Shown here: positions 7,934-15,426 of the stretch, piece after piece
Numbering within the stretch: the first letter of the stretch is position 1
Layout: every line of letters starts with the position of its first letter
NCBI GenBank assembly: GCA_001871325.1
Contig: MNVA01000001.1
Span: 1-41,626, forward strand
From: Ignavibacteria bacterium CG1_02_37_35
GTDB taxonomy: Bacteria; Bacteroidota; Ignavibacteria; Ignavibacteriales; Ignavibacteriaceae
Direction of reading: 5' to 3'
DNA length: 41,626 bases
Notes under the pieces: model-generated
The model's database searches: none
What the model saw: the letters and a program-made list of their open reading frames with translations, nothing else
What the model was told of the DNA's origin: nothing
Made by a program: the position numbers and the translations under genes

Positions 7934-8224
7934 ATGAATTCCATATCAGTTTCAAACGATATAGTTCCTGTCGGACAATTTAAAGCCGGATTAGCGACAT
8001 ATTTAAAAGAAATCCAATCTAAAAGAAACTCCCTCATTATCACACAAAACGGAAAACCCGCAGGAGTTTTAATCTCGCCGGCAGAGTTTGATGAATTACG
8101 GCAGACAAAATTATTTATCGATTCAATTTCGCGTGGTTTAGCCGATTCCGAAAAGGGCGAAATATTAACTACTGCTCAACTCCGGAAAGAATTACAGAAA
8201 ACCCGCATTGCAAAAGAACGATGA
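7934..8224 (+). CDS. Phd/YefM-type antitoxin
   Basis: A 96-residue antitoxin of the Phd/YefM class. The N-terminal DNA-binding fold is visible as PVGQFKAGLATYLKEIQ, NSLIITQNGKPAGVLISPAEFDEL. The C-terminal half is the flexible toxin-neutralising part. Its stop overlaps the start of the toxin gene by four bases (ATGA), the usual arrangement. The complex would be expected to repress its own promoter upstream of 7934; no clear operator palindrome was seen there. Family is firm. Confidence 0.9.
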   Translation: MNSISVSNDIVPVGQFKAGLATYLKEIQSKRNSLIITQNGKPAGVLISPAEFDELRQTKLFIDSISRGLADSEKGEILTTAQLRKELQKTRIAKER

Positions 8225-8493
8225 AACTAAACTGGACAAAAGAAGCTTTACAACGATTGCAAGCTATTGAAGATTATATTGCGAGAGACAATATAAAAGC
8301 GGCAGGAGGGTTTGTTGATAATCCGAGAAAAGGAAGAGTTGTGCCGGAATTGTCTATTGAAAATATAAGAGAACTGCTGCACAAAAATTACCGCATTGTC
8401 TATCTGGTGAAGAAAAATTCAATCGAAATTCTTACAGTTTTTGAAGGACATCAATTGCTGAAAAAAGATGAAGTGTTAAAAGACAAAAGCTAA
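8221..8493 (+). CDS. ParE/RelE-type toxin, apparently with an internal deletion
   Basis: A 90-residue protein of the ParE/RelE superfamily: LNWTKEALQRLQAIEDYIARDN at the start, then NPRKGRVVPEL, IRELLHKNYRIVYLVK and IEILTVFEGHQLL. Family members usually have 12-16 more residues between the first helix (KAAxxFV) and NPRKGR, forming the second helix. Here GGFVD joins directly to NPRKGR, in frame. The core helical hairpin should therefore be shortened, so the toxin may be weak or inactive. The strongly conserved C-terminal sheet is complete. Its start overlaps the antitoxin stop. The length comparison is from memory of the family. Confidence 0.85.
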   Translation: MKLNWTKEALQRLQAIEDYIARDNIKAAGGFVDNPRKGRVVPELSIENIRELLHKNYRIVYLVKKNSIEILTVFEGHQLLKKDEVLKDKS

Positions 8494-8535
8494 GCAGTAA
8501 TATAAATATGCTCACCAAAAACACTAAAATTTTCC

Positions 8536-9342
8536 CTACTTCTCTTTCGCAAGTTTAAACTCAATTGCAAAAACCATTTCAACTTTAACCGGTTTGCCGC
8601 GGACAAGTCCCGGGTAAAATTTTGCGTACGAAATAGAAATTTCGGCGGCATCTTCGCAGCCGTAACCGATTCCCTTTACAATTTCGGTTTTCTCAACATC
8701 GCCATACTCGTTGATGATGGCTTTTATCAGCACTGTTCCCTCAACTTTCTTTGCTTTTGCCGCTTGGGGATAAACGACGTTTTCATAAAACATTTTATAT
8801 CCTACTCTTGGTTCGGGAAAAATTGCAGGATTGCGATAAAGCGATGAATCAAGAATATCCGAAGAAGAAAGTATTTGTGGTTTCTCTTCAATCTTTTCAA
8901 TTGGAGGAGCTAGTACCGGCTCTTCCGAAATTGTAGCTTCTGCAATTTCTTCCGAGTCGCTATCTTCACTAACAGATTCTCCAGTTTGAATTTTTCCTTC
9001 TGTGTAATAAACATCCGAGAGATAATTCCCGAGAGAGTCAAAAGTTGTTGTTGCGCCGTCCCGTTTCCCTTTTAAGATTGAAAAAAGTTCTTTCGGCTTC
9101 CCGTTTTCGTAATAACGTTTAACTTCACCCTCAACTTTTCCGGCAAGATAATTTCTTTCTTCTTTTAAATTACCATTTTCAAAATAGAATTTTGCAATAC
9201 CTTCGCGGGCGCCATTATCAAAAGGAATAACCGACTCAGGATTTCCGTTTGCATAAAATGTTTTAGTCGTATCTTTTTGTGAGAACAACTCAATAGCAAA
9301 AACGGAGAGAAGGAAAATCAATGTTGAAGAAAATCGTTTCAT
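8536..9342 (-). CDS. MORN-repeat protein with C-terminal TonB domain
   Basis: A 268-residue exported protein. Residues 1-21 are a signal peptide (LIFLLSVFAIELFSQ). Residues about 30-118 hold four to five MORN/YwqK-like repeats (YANGNPESVIPF, YFENGNLKEERNY, YYENGKPKELFSI, DSLGNYLSDVYY). An acidic linker follows, and residues about 185-265 are a TonB C-terminal domain (YPQAAKAKKVEGTVLIKAII, then IVKGIGYGCEDAAEISI). There is no N-terminal TonB-type membrane anchor with Pro-rich linker, so it is unlikely to energise a TonB receptor. It more likely acts as a periplasmic binding or scaffolding protein. It is last in a minus-strand run behind the HExxH membrane protein, with a 35-base gap. Confidence 0.85.
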   Translation of the reverse strand: MKRFSSTLIFLLSVFAIELFSQKDTTKTFYANGNPESVIPFDNGAREGIAKFYFENGNLKEERNYLAGKVEGEVKRYYENGKPKELFSILKGKRDGATTTFDSLGNYLSDVYYTEGKIQTGESVSEDSDSEEIAEATISEEPVLAPPIEKIEEKPQILSSSDILDSSLYRNPAIFPEPRVGYKMFYENVVYPQAAKAKKVEGTVLIKAIINEYGDVEKTEIVKGIGYGCEDAAEISISYAKFYPGLVRGKPVKVEMVFAIEFKLAKEK

Positions 9343-9377
9343 GATAATTGGGATTAAGTGAATAAATATTTTACTTT

Positions 9378-9860
9378 CTATTCTGCCATTCTGTGAGCAG
9401 GAAATATAATTGCAAGAACAAAAAATAAAATTGCAAAACCAAAAAAAATATTTCCTATTTCTGCATCAAAGTTAAGCAAATTCGTTTCATTCAGTAAATA
9501 ATTCCAATCATGTTTTCCATTTCCAAGAAGTGGAAGCGCCTGTGTTCTCGCATCGGCAGCATAAACGGCAACGTTGATAAAACTGTGCCCGAGGAGAAAT
9601 AACGATAGCTGCATTCCTTTCGGCATAGCAGATTTATAAAAAACTATTAAAAGCAAAACGGGAATAACCAACTGCATCAACGTACCGCCAAGGAACTGAA
9701 TAAATGTTCCGAAGAATGAGAAGACTAGATGTCCCGCTTCGTGTACAATGAGATGAAAATTATCGAGCAGGGTATATTCGCCTCTGTGCAAAATAAAATA
9801 AACACAAATCGGCAGAAGCAGTAATGAAAAAATCCATCGTTTAAAATATTCCATCATCAA
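9378..9860 (-). CDS. four-helix membrane protein with HEAGH metal motif
   Basis: A 160-residue membrane protein with about four hydrophobic segments (8-23, 55-75, 80-100 and 135-155). One HExxH motif, HEAGH (H40, E41, H44), follows LLDNFHLIV, and may bind zinc. The motif and membrane setting recall M50-like peptidases, but the second M50 motif is not evident, and many such small proteins have no shown activity. It starts 5 bases after the photolyase stop and is probably co-translated with it. Call kept general: HExxH membrane protein. Confidence 0.72.
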   Translation of the reverse strand: MMMEYFKRWIFSLLLLPICVYFILHRGEYTLLDNFHLIVHEAGHLVFSFFGTFIQFLGGTLMQLVIPVLLLIVFYKSAMPKGMQLSLFLLGHSFINVAVYAADARTQALPLLGNGKHDWNYLLNETNLLNFDAEIGNIFFGFAILFFVLAIIFPAHRMAE

Positions 9861-9865
9861 TTATT

Positions 9866-11221
9866 TCACCTCAAAGAATCTACAAAAGTGAATTTGCTAA
9901 TATATTCATCAACTACAAATTTCCGTTTGCAGCCGTTAAAATTCATATAACGGATTTTCCCGAAAACGCTGCGCTCTCCCCAAGCTCTATCGTGCGTGCC
10001 GCCAATTGCCCATGCACAACCGGCGTAACCGTTCGGGTCTCTACCGTCAAGTTCATACTTATCATTTAAGAAAATTGCTATTTGCAAAGCAGCTTCGGGC
10101 GACTCGCTCCACTCTAAAATTTTCTTTGCCCAGTACATTCTCATGTAACCGTGGAGTTTTCCTCTATTTTTTAATTCATTTTGAGCCGCATTCCACAAGG
10201 GTTCGTGCGTTGCAGCAAGTTCAAACCCCTGAAGCGAATAAACGAATTCGCGCGTATCTTTTTTATGTTCGCTCAGCGTTACTTTTGCCCACTGCGGAAA
10301 TCCTTCGAATGAATCATACGAAGCATTGAAATAACAAAAATTATCCGAAAGCTCCCGGCGGACTATTAGTTCTTCAAGAAAAGCTTCCGAATGTTCGTTA
10401 TGCGGAAAATATTTTTTCACATGCAAAGCAATTCGTTGCGCAGAAAGTTGCCCAAAATGCAAATAGGGTGAAAGATTAGATTGTCCCTCTTTTGTTGGAT
10501 CATTTCGCAGATCATTATATTGCGAAAGTTTTTTTTGAAGAAAGAGATCGAGCATTTCTTCGGCTTCATCTTCGCCCGATTTTATCCAATCAACTTCTTT
10601 TACAGCAAAATCTATTTTAAGCGATTTGACAACCTTATCCCAATTTATTGTTTTTTTTCGCGGTTGATTTTTTTTCATTGAAAGCAGCGGAGGAAATTCA
10701 TCAAGAAAATCGGGAAGTAACCGGTGAATTTTAGGGCGAATAGTGTATGCGCCAAATTCTGCTTTCTGAGAAACCAACAGTGCCGGAACAATATTATGGG
10801 CATCAACTTCATAAAAAGGAATTTCAATTGACTTGGCGGCTTCGCGCTTCCAAATTCTTTTTATGCGAAGAGGATCGAAATCCGAAACAAGCACCGAAAC
10901 GTCATTTTCAACAATGAACAATGGAAGAACTTTTTCCGGGGAACCAAGCAGTAAATGAAAATTTATATTCAGGCTGTTCAGTTTTTTTTCAATCTGCGCC
11001 AAACCCTTGAGCATAAAACCATATTGTCGGATAGTTGCTTCGAGAAAATTTGGCTGGAGGCAAAAAGCTACCGTTAATATTTCATTTTTCTCGATGGCTA
11101 ATCGTTGTGCGAAGATTAGCGCCCAATTATCATGCACCCGTTGATCTCGGCTCATCCAATAAAGGACAGAGCCTCGTTTAGTTTTACCGTTCTGAAGTAA
11201 TCTGATTCGTTCTTGTTGCAA
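9866..11221 (-). CDS. phr: class II CPD photolyase
   Basis: A 451-residue flavoprotein that uses light to split cyclobutane pyrimidine dimers in DNA. Class II features are the N-terminal GSVLYWMSRDQRVHDNWAL and the C-terminal FAD-domain signature WGERSVFGKIRYMNFNGCKRKF (about residues 416-437), with YMRMYWAKKILEW before it, the Trp-containing segment of the electron path. Length is normal for the class. It lies between mscL (7 bases) and the HExxH membrane gene (5 bases) in a tight minus-strand operon. Confidence 0.95.
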   Translation of the reverse strand: MQQERIRLLQNGKTKRGSVLYWMSRDQRVHDNWALIFAQRLAIEKNEILTVAFCLQPNFLEATIRQYGFMLKGLAQIEKKLNSLNINFHLLLGSPEKVLPLFIVENDVSVLVSDFDPLRIKRIWKREAAKSIEIPFYEVDAHNIVPALLVSQKAEFGAYTIRPKIHRLLPDFLDEFPPLLSMKKNQPRKKTINWDKVVKSLKIDFAVKEVDWIKSGEDEAEEMLDLFLQKKLSQYNDLRNDPTKEGQSNLSPYLHFGQLSAQRIALHVKKYFPHNEHSEAFLEELIVRRELSDNFCYFNASYDSFEGFPQWAKVTLSEHKKDTREFVYSLQGFELAATHEPLWNAAQNELKNRGKLHGYMRMYWAKKILEWSESPEAALQIAIFLNDKYELDGRDPNGYAGCAWAIGGTHDRAWGERSVFGKIRYMNFNGCKRKFVVDEYISKFTFVDSLR

Positions 11222-11228
11222 ATAAATT

Positions 11229-11693
11229 CTATAGTTTCATTTCAGAGCCGCAGTGTCCGCATTTAACGGCTTCAACAGGGATATCAAAAAAGCAGTACGG
11301 GCATTGCTTCTTTGTCGGAAGACTTTCTATTGCTTTTGGTTCTTCTTTCTTTTTTTGAGTTCGCAAAATATTGATTTGCTTAATTGTAAAGAAAAGAGCG
11401 AACGCGACAATAGTAAAATCAAAAACGTTGTTTAAAAACAATCCGATGTTAATGGTTGGCGCACCTGCTGCTTTTGCGGCTTGCAAGGTCTCATAACTTT
11501 TCCCGGAGAGATTAATGTAGATATTTGAAAAATCAACGCTGCCAAGAAGCAGACCAATTGGAGGCATTAAAACATCGTTCACCAACGATGAAACAATTTT
11601 CCCAAATGAGGCGCCGACTATAATACCGACCGCCATATCAATTACGTTTCCCCGCAATACAAATTCACGAAATTCTTTCATTATTGTGTTCAT
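11229..11693 (-). CDS. mscL: large-conductance mechanosensitive channel MscL with C-terminal zinc ribbon
   Basis: A 154-residue channel that opens under membrane tension to release solutes. The family's N-terminus is clear, KEFREFVLRGNVIDMAVGII, as is the VLMPPIGLL segment, with a second membrane helix at residues 88-107. I start at 11693 (MNTIMKEFREF), aligning with the known MscL start; an upstream in-frame ATG at 11822 would add 43 unrelated residues. Residues 131-148 add a four-cysteine zinc ribbon, CPYC and CGHC, replacing the usual short C-terminal helix. It is the first gene of the mscL-phr-HExxH operon. Confidence 0.92.
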   Translation of the reverse strand: MNTIMKEFREFVLRGNVIDMAVGIIVGASFGKIVSSLVNDVLMPPIGLLLGSVDFSNIYINLSGKSYETLQAAKAAGAPTINIGLFLNNVFDFTIVAFALFFTIKQINILRTQKKKEEPKAIESLPTKKQCPYCFFDIPVEAVKCGHCGSEMKL

Positions 11694-12001
11694 AGAAGAT
11701 TTCCCATCTTTGTCAATTAAATTCAATTCATCGGCGGTAAAAATAAAGAATAATTCACTTTCTCTAAAACGTGAAGCAAAAAAGAAATGAAATTGTAAAC
11801 GCAAAACAGTCGAAACTCTCATTGCTGTCTAATTTATTAGAATTTACCCTGTAATTAATACAGATATTAGGACATTCATCCAGCAGTTGTAACCATTCAT
11901 CACAGAAAAAAGTCTTAAAAAGAAAAATTAAGCTAACATTGCGTGTGAAAAACTTTGGCACTTGGCTTGTTAGTAATTTCAAAAAATAATTTGGAGTCTT
12001 T

Positions 12002-12889
12002 ATGTCACTAAGATTACTTAAATATTCAATTGTATCGTTATTAGTTCTTTTCGTCAGCGTAACCGCGCAAGCTCAAGAAGAAGATGATGATTGGTTTTAC
12101 GATGATGAAGATTCGTATCATAATTTTAATATAGATTTTCATCTTCACGGAAATCCAACTATCGAAACGAATTACGGCTTTTCAAAAAACTCGTTAAATC
12201 TTTTAACAGGAAAGTTTAACAAAGCGAATCTTGCTGAACTGAAACTTGGATACACAAATGAATATAATGTATCTAATACAGAAAGCATTATGAAGTATAA
12301 CAGCAGTTATTTTGGGATTTCAAACAGTTCATACAAGTTGGCAAAAAAATCTGTTTCATCAGATTTAGACGGCGATATGTGGCGCTTTGCTGCAGGCTGG
12401 GATCGTGGTTACGGTTACAAACCAAGTCAAAAATCGGCAATCATTTTCTATAACGGGAACGCTTTCACTCTCTCCCGATTGAAAATAGATAACCCTATTC
12501 CGGATATTGCCGACAGCCTCTCGTTGAACATGTTTAGAGATGCATTTAGATACGGACAAAAAACAGAAGCCGGAATGAAAATTCAGATCATTCCCCAACT
12601 CGTACTTAACGCCTCATACGAACGCGCCCAAGTTTTTCCAAGGTGGTTATTCTGGAAATGGGCTGGCGGTGCGATCATTGAAGTTGCCGCACAATCAATG
12701 GTAGATGAGTTTGTAGATAAAATTTTGGATTCAACACCAATGGCAGCGCCGGTAATAAATTTTCTTTTAAAGAACGGTTTGTCTTACGGCATTTATGAAT
12801 TGCGAAAAGACAAAATGAATTGGCCGTTCAACACACCGGCTCCGTTTATGACTGATTCTTACAAGTTTGGCGTAACATTTATTTTCTAA
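12002..12889 (+). CDS. exported protein of unknown function, possible outer-membrane protein
   Basis: A 295-residue protein with a signal peptide (LLVLFVSVTAQAQ, cleavage likely after AQA), an acidic stretch EEDDDWFYDDEDS, and then alternating strand-like segments rich in Tyr, Asn and Gly (LAELKLGYTNEYNVS, KYNSSYFGISNSSYKL). The C-terminus reads YKFGVTFIF, ending in Phe as outer-membrane barrel proteins do. A segment at about 215-250 is more helical and hydrophobic. I recognise no family. GGAG lies before the ATG and a terminator follows the stop, so it is its own transcription unit. Confidence 0.72.
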   Translation: MSLRLLKYSIVSLLVLFVSVTAQAQEEDDDWFYDDEDSYHNFNIDFHLHGNPTIETNYGFSKNSLNLLTGKFNKANLAELKLGYTNEYNVSNTESIMKYNSSYFGISNSSYKLAKKSVSSDLDGDMWRFAAGWDRGYGYKPSQKSAIIFYNGNAFTLSRLKIDNPIPDIADSLSLNMFRDAFRYGQKTEAGMKIQIIPQLVLNASYERAQVFPRWLFWKWAGGAIIEVAAQSMVDEFVDKILDSTPMAAPVINFLLKNGLSYGIYELRKDKMNWPFNTPAPFMTDSYKFGVTFIF

Positions 12890-12936
12890 CTACCCTCCTT
12901 CTATCCGTCCCCCAGGCGGATTTAGTTAGTGACCTC

Positions 12937-12976
12937 AAAAACATTCCGTTGGTAACGAAGCGGAATGTTTTTATTT
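12937..12976 (+). terminator. rho-independent terminator after the 12.0-12.9 kb gene
   Basis: AAACATTCCG and CGGAATGTTT form a 10-bp stem around a 12-base loop, followed by TTATTTT. It lies about 50 bases after the stop at 12889 and before the Trm112-like gene. Confidence 0.85.
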
Positions 12977-13000
12977 TAAAGAAAACGAATTAGGAAGAAT

Positions 13001-13213
13001 ATGATCAGTCAGGAACTACTTGATATTTTATGCTGCCCCGAAACCAAAGCCGATTTAGTTTTAGACGGCGATTTTCTCGTCTCAACCGAGAAAACAACAC
13101 GAAGACGCTACCGTATCGAAAACGACATTCCCATAATGTTAATTGAGGAATCGGAACAGCTTGATGTTGCAACGTGGGAAAGCATAATGAAAAAGCACGG
13201 GAAACAGTTTTAA
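13001..13213 (+). CDS. Trm112-like small protein
   Basis: A 70-residue protein of the Trm112/YcaR family: QELLDILCCPETKADLVLD at the N-terminus and YRIENDIPIMLIEESEQL at the C-terminus. In eukaryotes and archaea Trm112 activates several methyltransferases; bacterial homologues are short, and their partners are less clear. The first knuckle has CCPETK rather than CPxC, so zinc binding through four cysteines is unlikely. AGGAAGAAT precedes the ATG. It is flanked by terminator-like structures on both sides and so is probably transcribed alone. Confidence 0.87.
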   Translation: MISQELLDILCCPETKADLVLDGDFLVSTEKTTRRRYRIENDIPIMLIEESEQLDVATWESIMKKHGKQF

Positions 13214-13228
13214 TTTTTCACCGTAAAC

Positions 13229-13267
13229 AACGATTGAGAATCGTTTCCCTTTTCTGGAAACGGGAAA
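13229..13267 (+). terminator. possible terminator after the Trm112-like gene
   Basis: AACGATT (13229-13235), GAG, AATCGTT (13239-13245) forms a 7-bp stem followed by a pyrimidine run TCCCTTTTC. A second pairing, TTTCCC with GGGAAA, overlaps it. The T run is interrupted, so confidence is modest. Confidence 0.45.
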
Positions 13268-13302
13268 ATAACTTCAACCATGAACTTTATTTTTAGCTTG
13301 AC

Positions 13303-13321
13303 AGCTATTATTTAAATAGCT
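13303..13321. promoter_or_regulatory. inverted repeat next to a -35-like TTGACA
   Basis: TTGACA at 13298-13303 runs directly into the inverted repeat AGCTATT-ATTTA-AATAGCT. The next gene starts at 13377. The repeat could be an operator, but the -10 box is unclear, so this is only a candidate control site for the Ig-like lipoprotein gene. Confidence 0.3.
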
Positions 13322-13376
13322 ACCTTTTATACAAATTTTGTAAAAGTTTATACTCACAATTCAACGAGGATTTATT

Positions 13377-14762
13377 ATGAAAACAACAATACATCTTCTT
13401 GCCTTCCTTGCTCTCTTTTTCTTTGGTTGTAAAGAAACAATTGTTCAGGAGCAACTCCCAAAAGAATATACAAACGATCTTCTTCATGCTGACCTTGTTG
13501 GTAAAGTTATTCAGAAAAACAGCAAAGCAACAGTTATCGTAAGTCAAGTTATGCCTATTGATTCGGTTGAAATAAACCCCATTGACGGATCATTCACTTT
13601 CCGGGATCTTCGCAAAGGAAATTATGATGTTACTATCCGCGCAGATAATTACAGAATTTATTCAAAAGCAAACGTTATGTTAGATGGCGGAAGCATAGTT
13701 TATTTTGGTGAAATTGATCTTTCATCCGTTCCCGATTTAGTTGAATCTTTCTACCCTGAAAATAACGGTGAGATAGTATATGATTGGAGATATGGTAGAA
13801 TTTCGGTTTCCATTCTTTTCACGCATCCGATGGATAGAGAAAGTGTAGAAAAGGCTTTCTCGGTTGAACCGGCTGTTGAAGGAATTTTCTATTGGGGAAG
13901 CTACACGCAAGCCCCTATGTATGGTTTTTTTGCGGACGCAAAAACCGGTTTTGATAATGGCGCAACTATTACGACTTTCAGCAAAGTTACTTCAATGACA
14001 TATTCATTTGCGAGAAAAGATTCTTACCCGGATACGGCGTACACTGTAACTATTGGCACTACCGCAAAGGATACTGCCGGCAATTTTTTGCGATTCCCCC
14101 TTAACTTCAAATTTAAAACCGTACAATCTTACTCTACCCAAAATGGAATTTTGACCAACCCGGTTCATGGAGATGTAGATGTTTCCCCATTAAATTATAA
14201 TTATAGCGGTATCACGGTAACTTTCCCAAGAAGAATGAATAAATCATCAGTCGAGGGGTCAACTCAAGTCTCCCCGCAAATGAATACAATCTTTCTCTGG
14301 CCAGAAGAAAATGTCCTGCGTATTTACACAGGCGGACCGTTTTTATCCGATACGACAATTACGGTTACAATTGATAAATCCGCAAAAGACAAAGATGGAA
14401 TTGAGATTGGGCTCACGTTCACGTTCTCTTTCAGAACCTCGGCGCTTAATATTGAGAACACGTCCCCAAATAATGGGCAATTGTTTGTTACCCCGACAGA
14501 ACCATTTCGCATCAATTTTAATAATTATGTAACTCTCTCTTCGGCAAAAACCGCAATATCAATTTCACCCCAGGCGAGCGGAACCATTTCGTATGGAGGC
14601 TACTACCCGTATGAGCAGATGAATCAAATTATATTTACGCCCGGTTCGGCGCTTCAAGCAAATACAAAATATACCGTTACCATTGCTTCAACGGTCACGG
14701 ATATGTATGGGAATAAAATGAAGCTGCCTTATTCGTTTTCATTTGTAACAAGACCGAACTAA
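13377..14762 (+). CDS. lipoprotein with a carboxypeptidase-regulatory-like domain and bacterial Ig-like (SbsA type) domains
   Basis: A 461-residue surface or periplasmic lipoprotein. The signal peptide ends in the lipobox LFFFGC (Cys near residue 18). Residues about 35-115 look like a carboxypeptidase regulatory or prealbumin-like fold (LVGKVIQKNSKATVIVSQ, GSFTFRDLRKGNYDVTIRA). Three SbsA/Big_5-type Ig-like units follow, each with an opening such as SFYPENNGEIV, NPVHGDVDV or NTSPNNGQLFV, a methionine-containing HPMDRESV or PRRMNKSSV type strand, and a closing TVTI(x)n D..GN motif. Such proteins are structural or adhesive. A terminator follows immediately. No catalytic residues are seen. Confidence 0.88.
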   Translation: MKTTIHLLAFLALFFFGCKETIVQEQLPKEYTNDLLHADLVGKVIQKNSKATVIVSQVMPIDSVEINPIDGSFTFRDLRKGNYDVTIRADNYRIYSKANVMLDGGSIVYFGEIDLSSVPDLVESFYPENNGEIVYDWRYGRISVSILFTHPMDRESVEKAFSVEPAVEGIFYWGSYTQAPMYGFFADAKTGFDNGATITTFSKVTSMTYSFARKDSYPDTAYTVTIGTTAKDTAGNFLRFPLNFKFKTVQSYSTQNGILTNPVHGDVDVSPLNYNYSGITVTFPRRMNKSSVEGSTQVSPQMNTIFLWPEENVLRIYTGGPFLSDTTITVTIDKSAKDKDGIEIGLTFTFSFRTSALNIENTSPNNGQLFVTPTEPFRINFNNYVTLSSAKTAISISPQASGTISYGGYYPYEQMNQIIFTPGSALQANTKYTVTIASTVTDMYGNKMKLPYSFSFVTRPN

Positions 14763-14777
14763 GAGAGAGATGTTTAA

Positions 14778-14812
14778 CAAAAACGCTCCTTTTTATGAGG
14801 AGCGTTTTTATT
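14778..14812 (+). terminator. strong rho-independent terminator after the Ig-like lipoprotein
   Basis: AAAACGCTCCT pairs with AGGAGCGTTTT across a 7-base loop and is followed by TATTTG. The A and T flanks make it usable in both directions, which suits the opposing gene that ends at 14877. Confidence 0.9.
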
Positions 14813-14876
14813 TGAAGACATTCTCAATCCATCTGCGGAAGCGAAGACCAATTCATTAGAGTTACCTGATTTGTTC

Positions 14877-15410
14877 TTACCTATAAGAATACTTGTTAAT
14901 GAATTTATTGGTTGAGATAAAAAGCATTACTCCTCTACCAAAGCTATTTGTCATTTGAATGCGTCCAATTGCCTTTCCTTTATCATGTAAAATCCACTGA
15001 TAATTAATTCTTGGGAATTTTTCGTATGGAAGGTTGTTTATCGTATCTCTGATGTCAAGCACGGATTGAGCACATTTCTTTCTGGATTCAGAGGGAATAA
15101 AAATTAAAACGTCCCATAAAGAATCGTTCATAAAAGTCACCCGCCATTCACTACATTTGTATCCGCTAAACTTACCTCCTTCAAACTGGAAAACCTTAAA
15201 ATTATCTTTGTTTTTTCCTTTTGCAAGTTCATCGGTGAATTCAAGACCGTATTTTGTTTCCAAGATATTTTTCACGTTGGCAAAATTGTCGTTCCATTTT
15301 AACTCATGAAAAACTTGTGCAAAGGTAACATTTGGATACTGCCTTGGCTTCTTTTGACATCCGGCTAAAACCAAGAAAATAATTACGATCAGATAAATGC
15401 TGTTTTTCAT
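14877..15410 (-). CDS. lipoprotein of unknown function, paralogue B
   Basis: A 177-residue lipoprotein with signal peptide and lipobox (FLVLAGC). It is clearly paralogous to the gene at 17362-17901. Both begin MK(N/T)SIYL and both have YPNV, YGL, FEGGK and a shared C-terminal 55 residues (DTINNLPYEKFPRINY, WILHD, GKAIGRIQMTNSFGRGV) that are nearly identical. The mid-section is far more divergent. I know no family. It is the last gene of the cluster begun by the ECF sigma factor. GGAGAGGTTCAAA before the ATG is a good ribosome-binding site, shared with its paralogue. Confidence 0.75.
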   Translation of the reverse strand: MKNSIYLIVIIFLVLAGCQKKPRQYPNVTFAQVFHELKWNDNFANVKNILETKYGLEFTDELAKGKNKDNFKVFQFEGGKFSGYKCSEWRVTFMNDSLWDVLIFIPSESRKKCAQSVLDIRDTINNLPYEKFPRINYQWILHDKGKAIGRIQMTNSFGRGVMLFISTNKFINKYSYR

Positions 15411-15426
15411 TTTGAACCTCTCCGCG

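Noticed and set aside
11694-11982. Longer mscL start at 11822 and a 72-codon frame at 11764-11982
   Set aside because: MscL proteins begin at the KEFREF segment. The upstream part is Phe-rich translation of AT-rich intergenic DNA.
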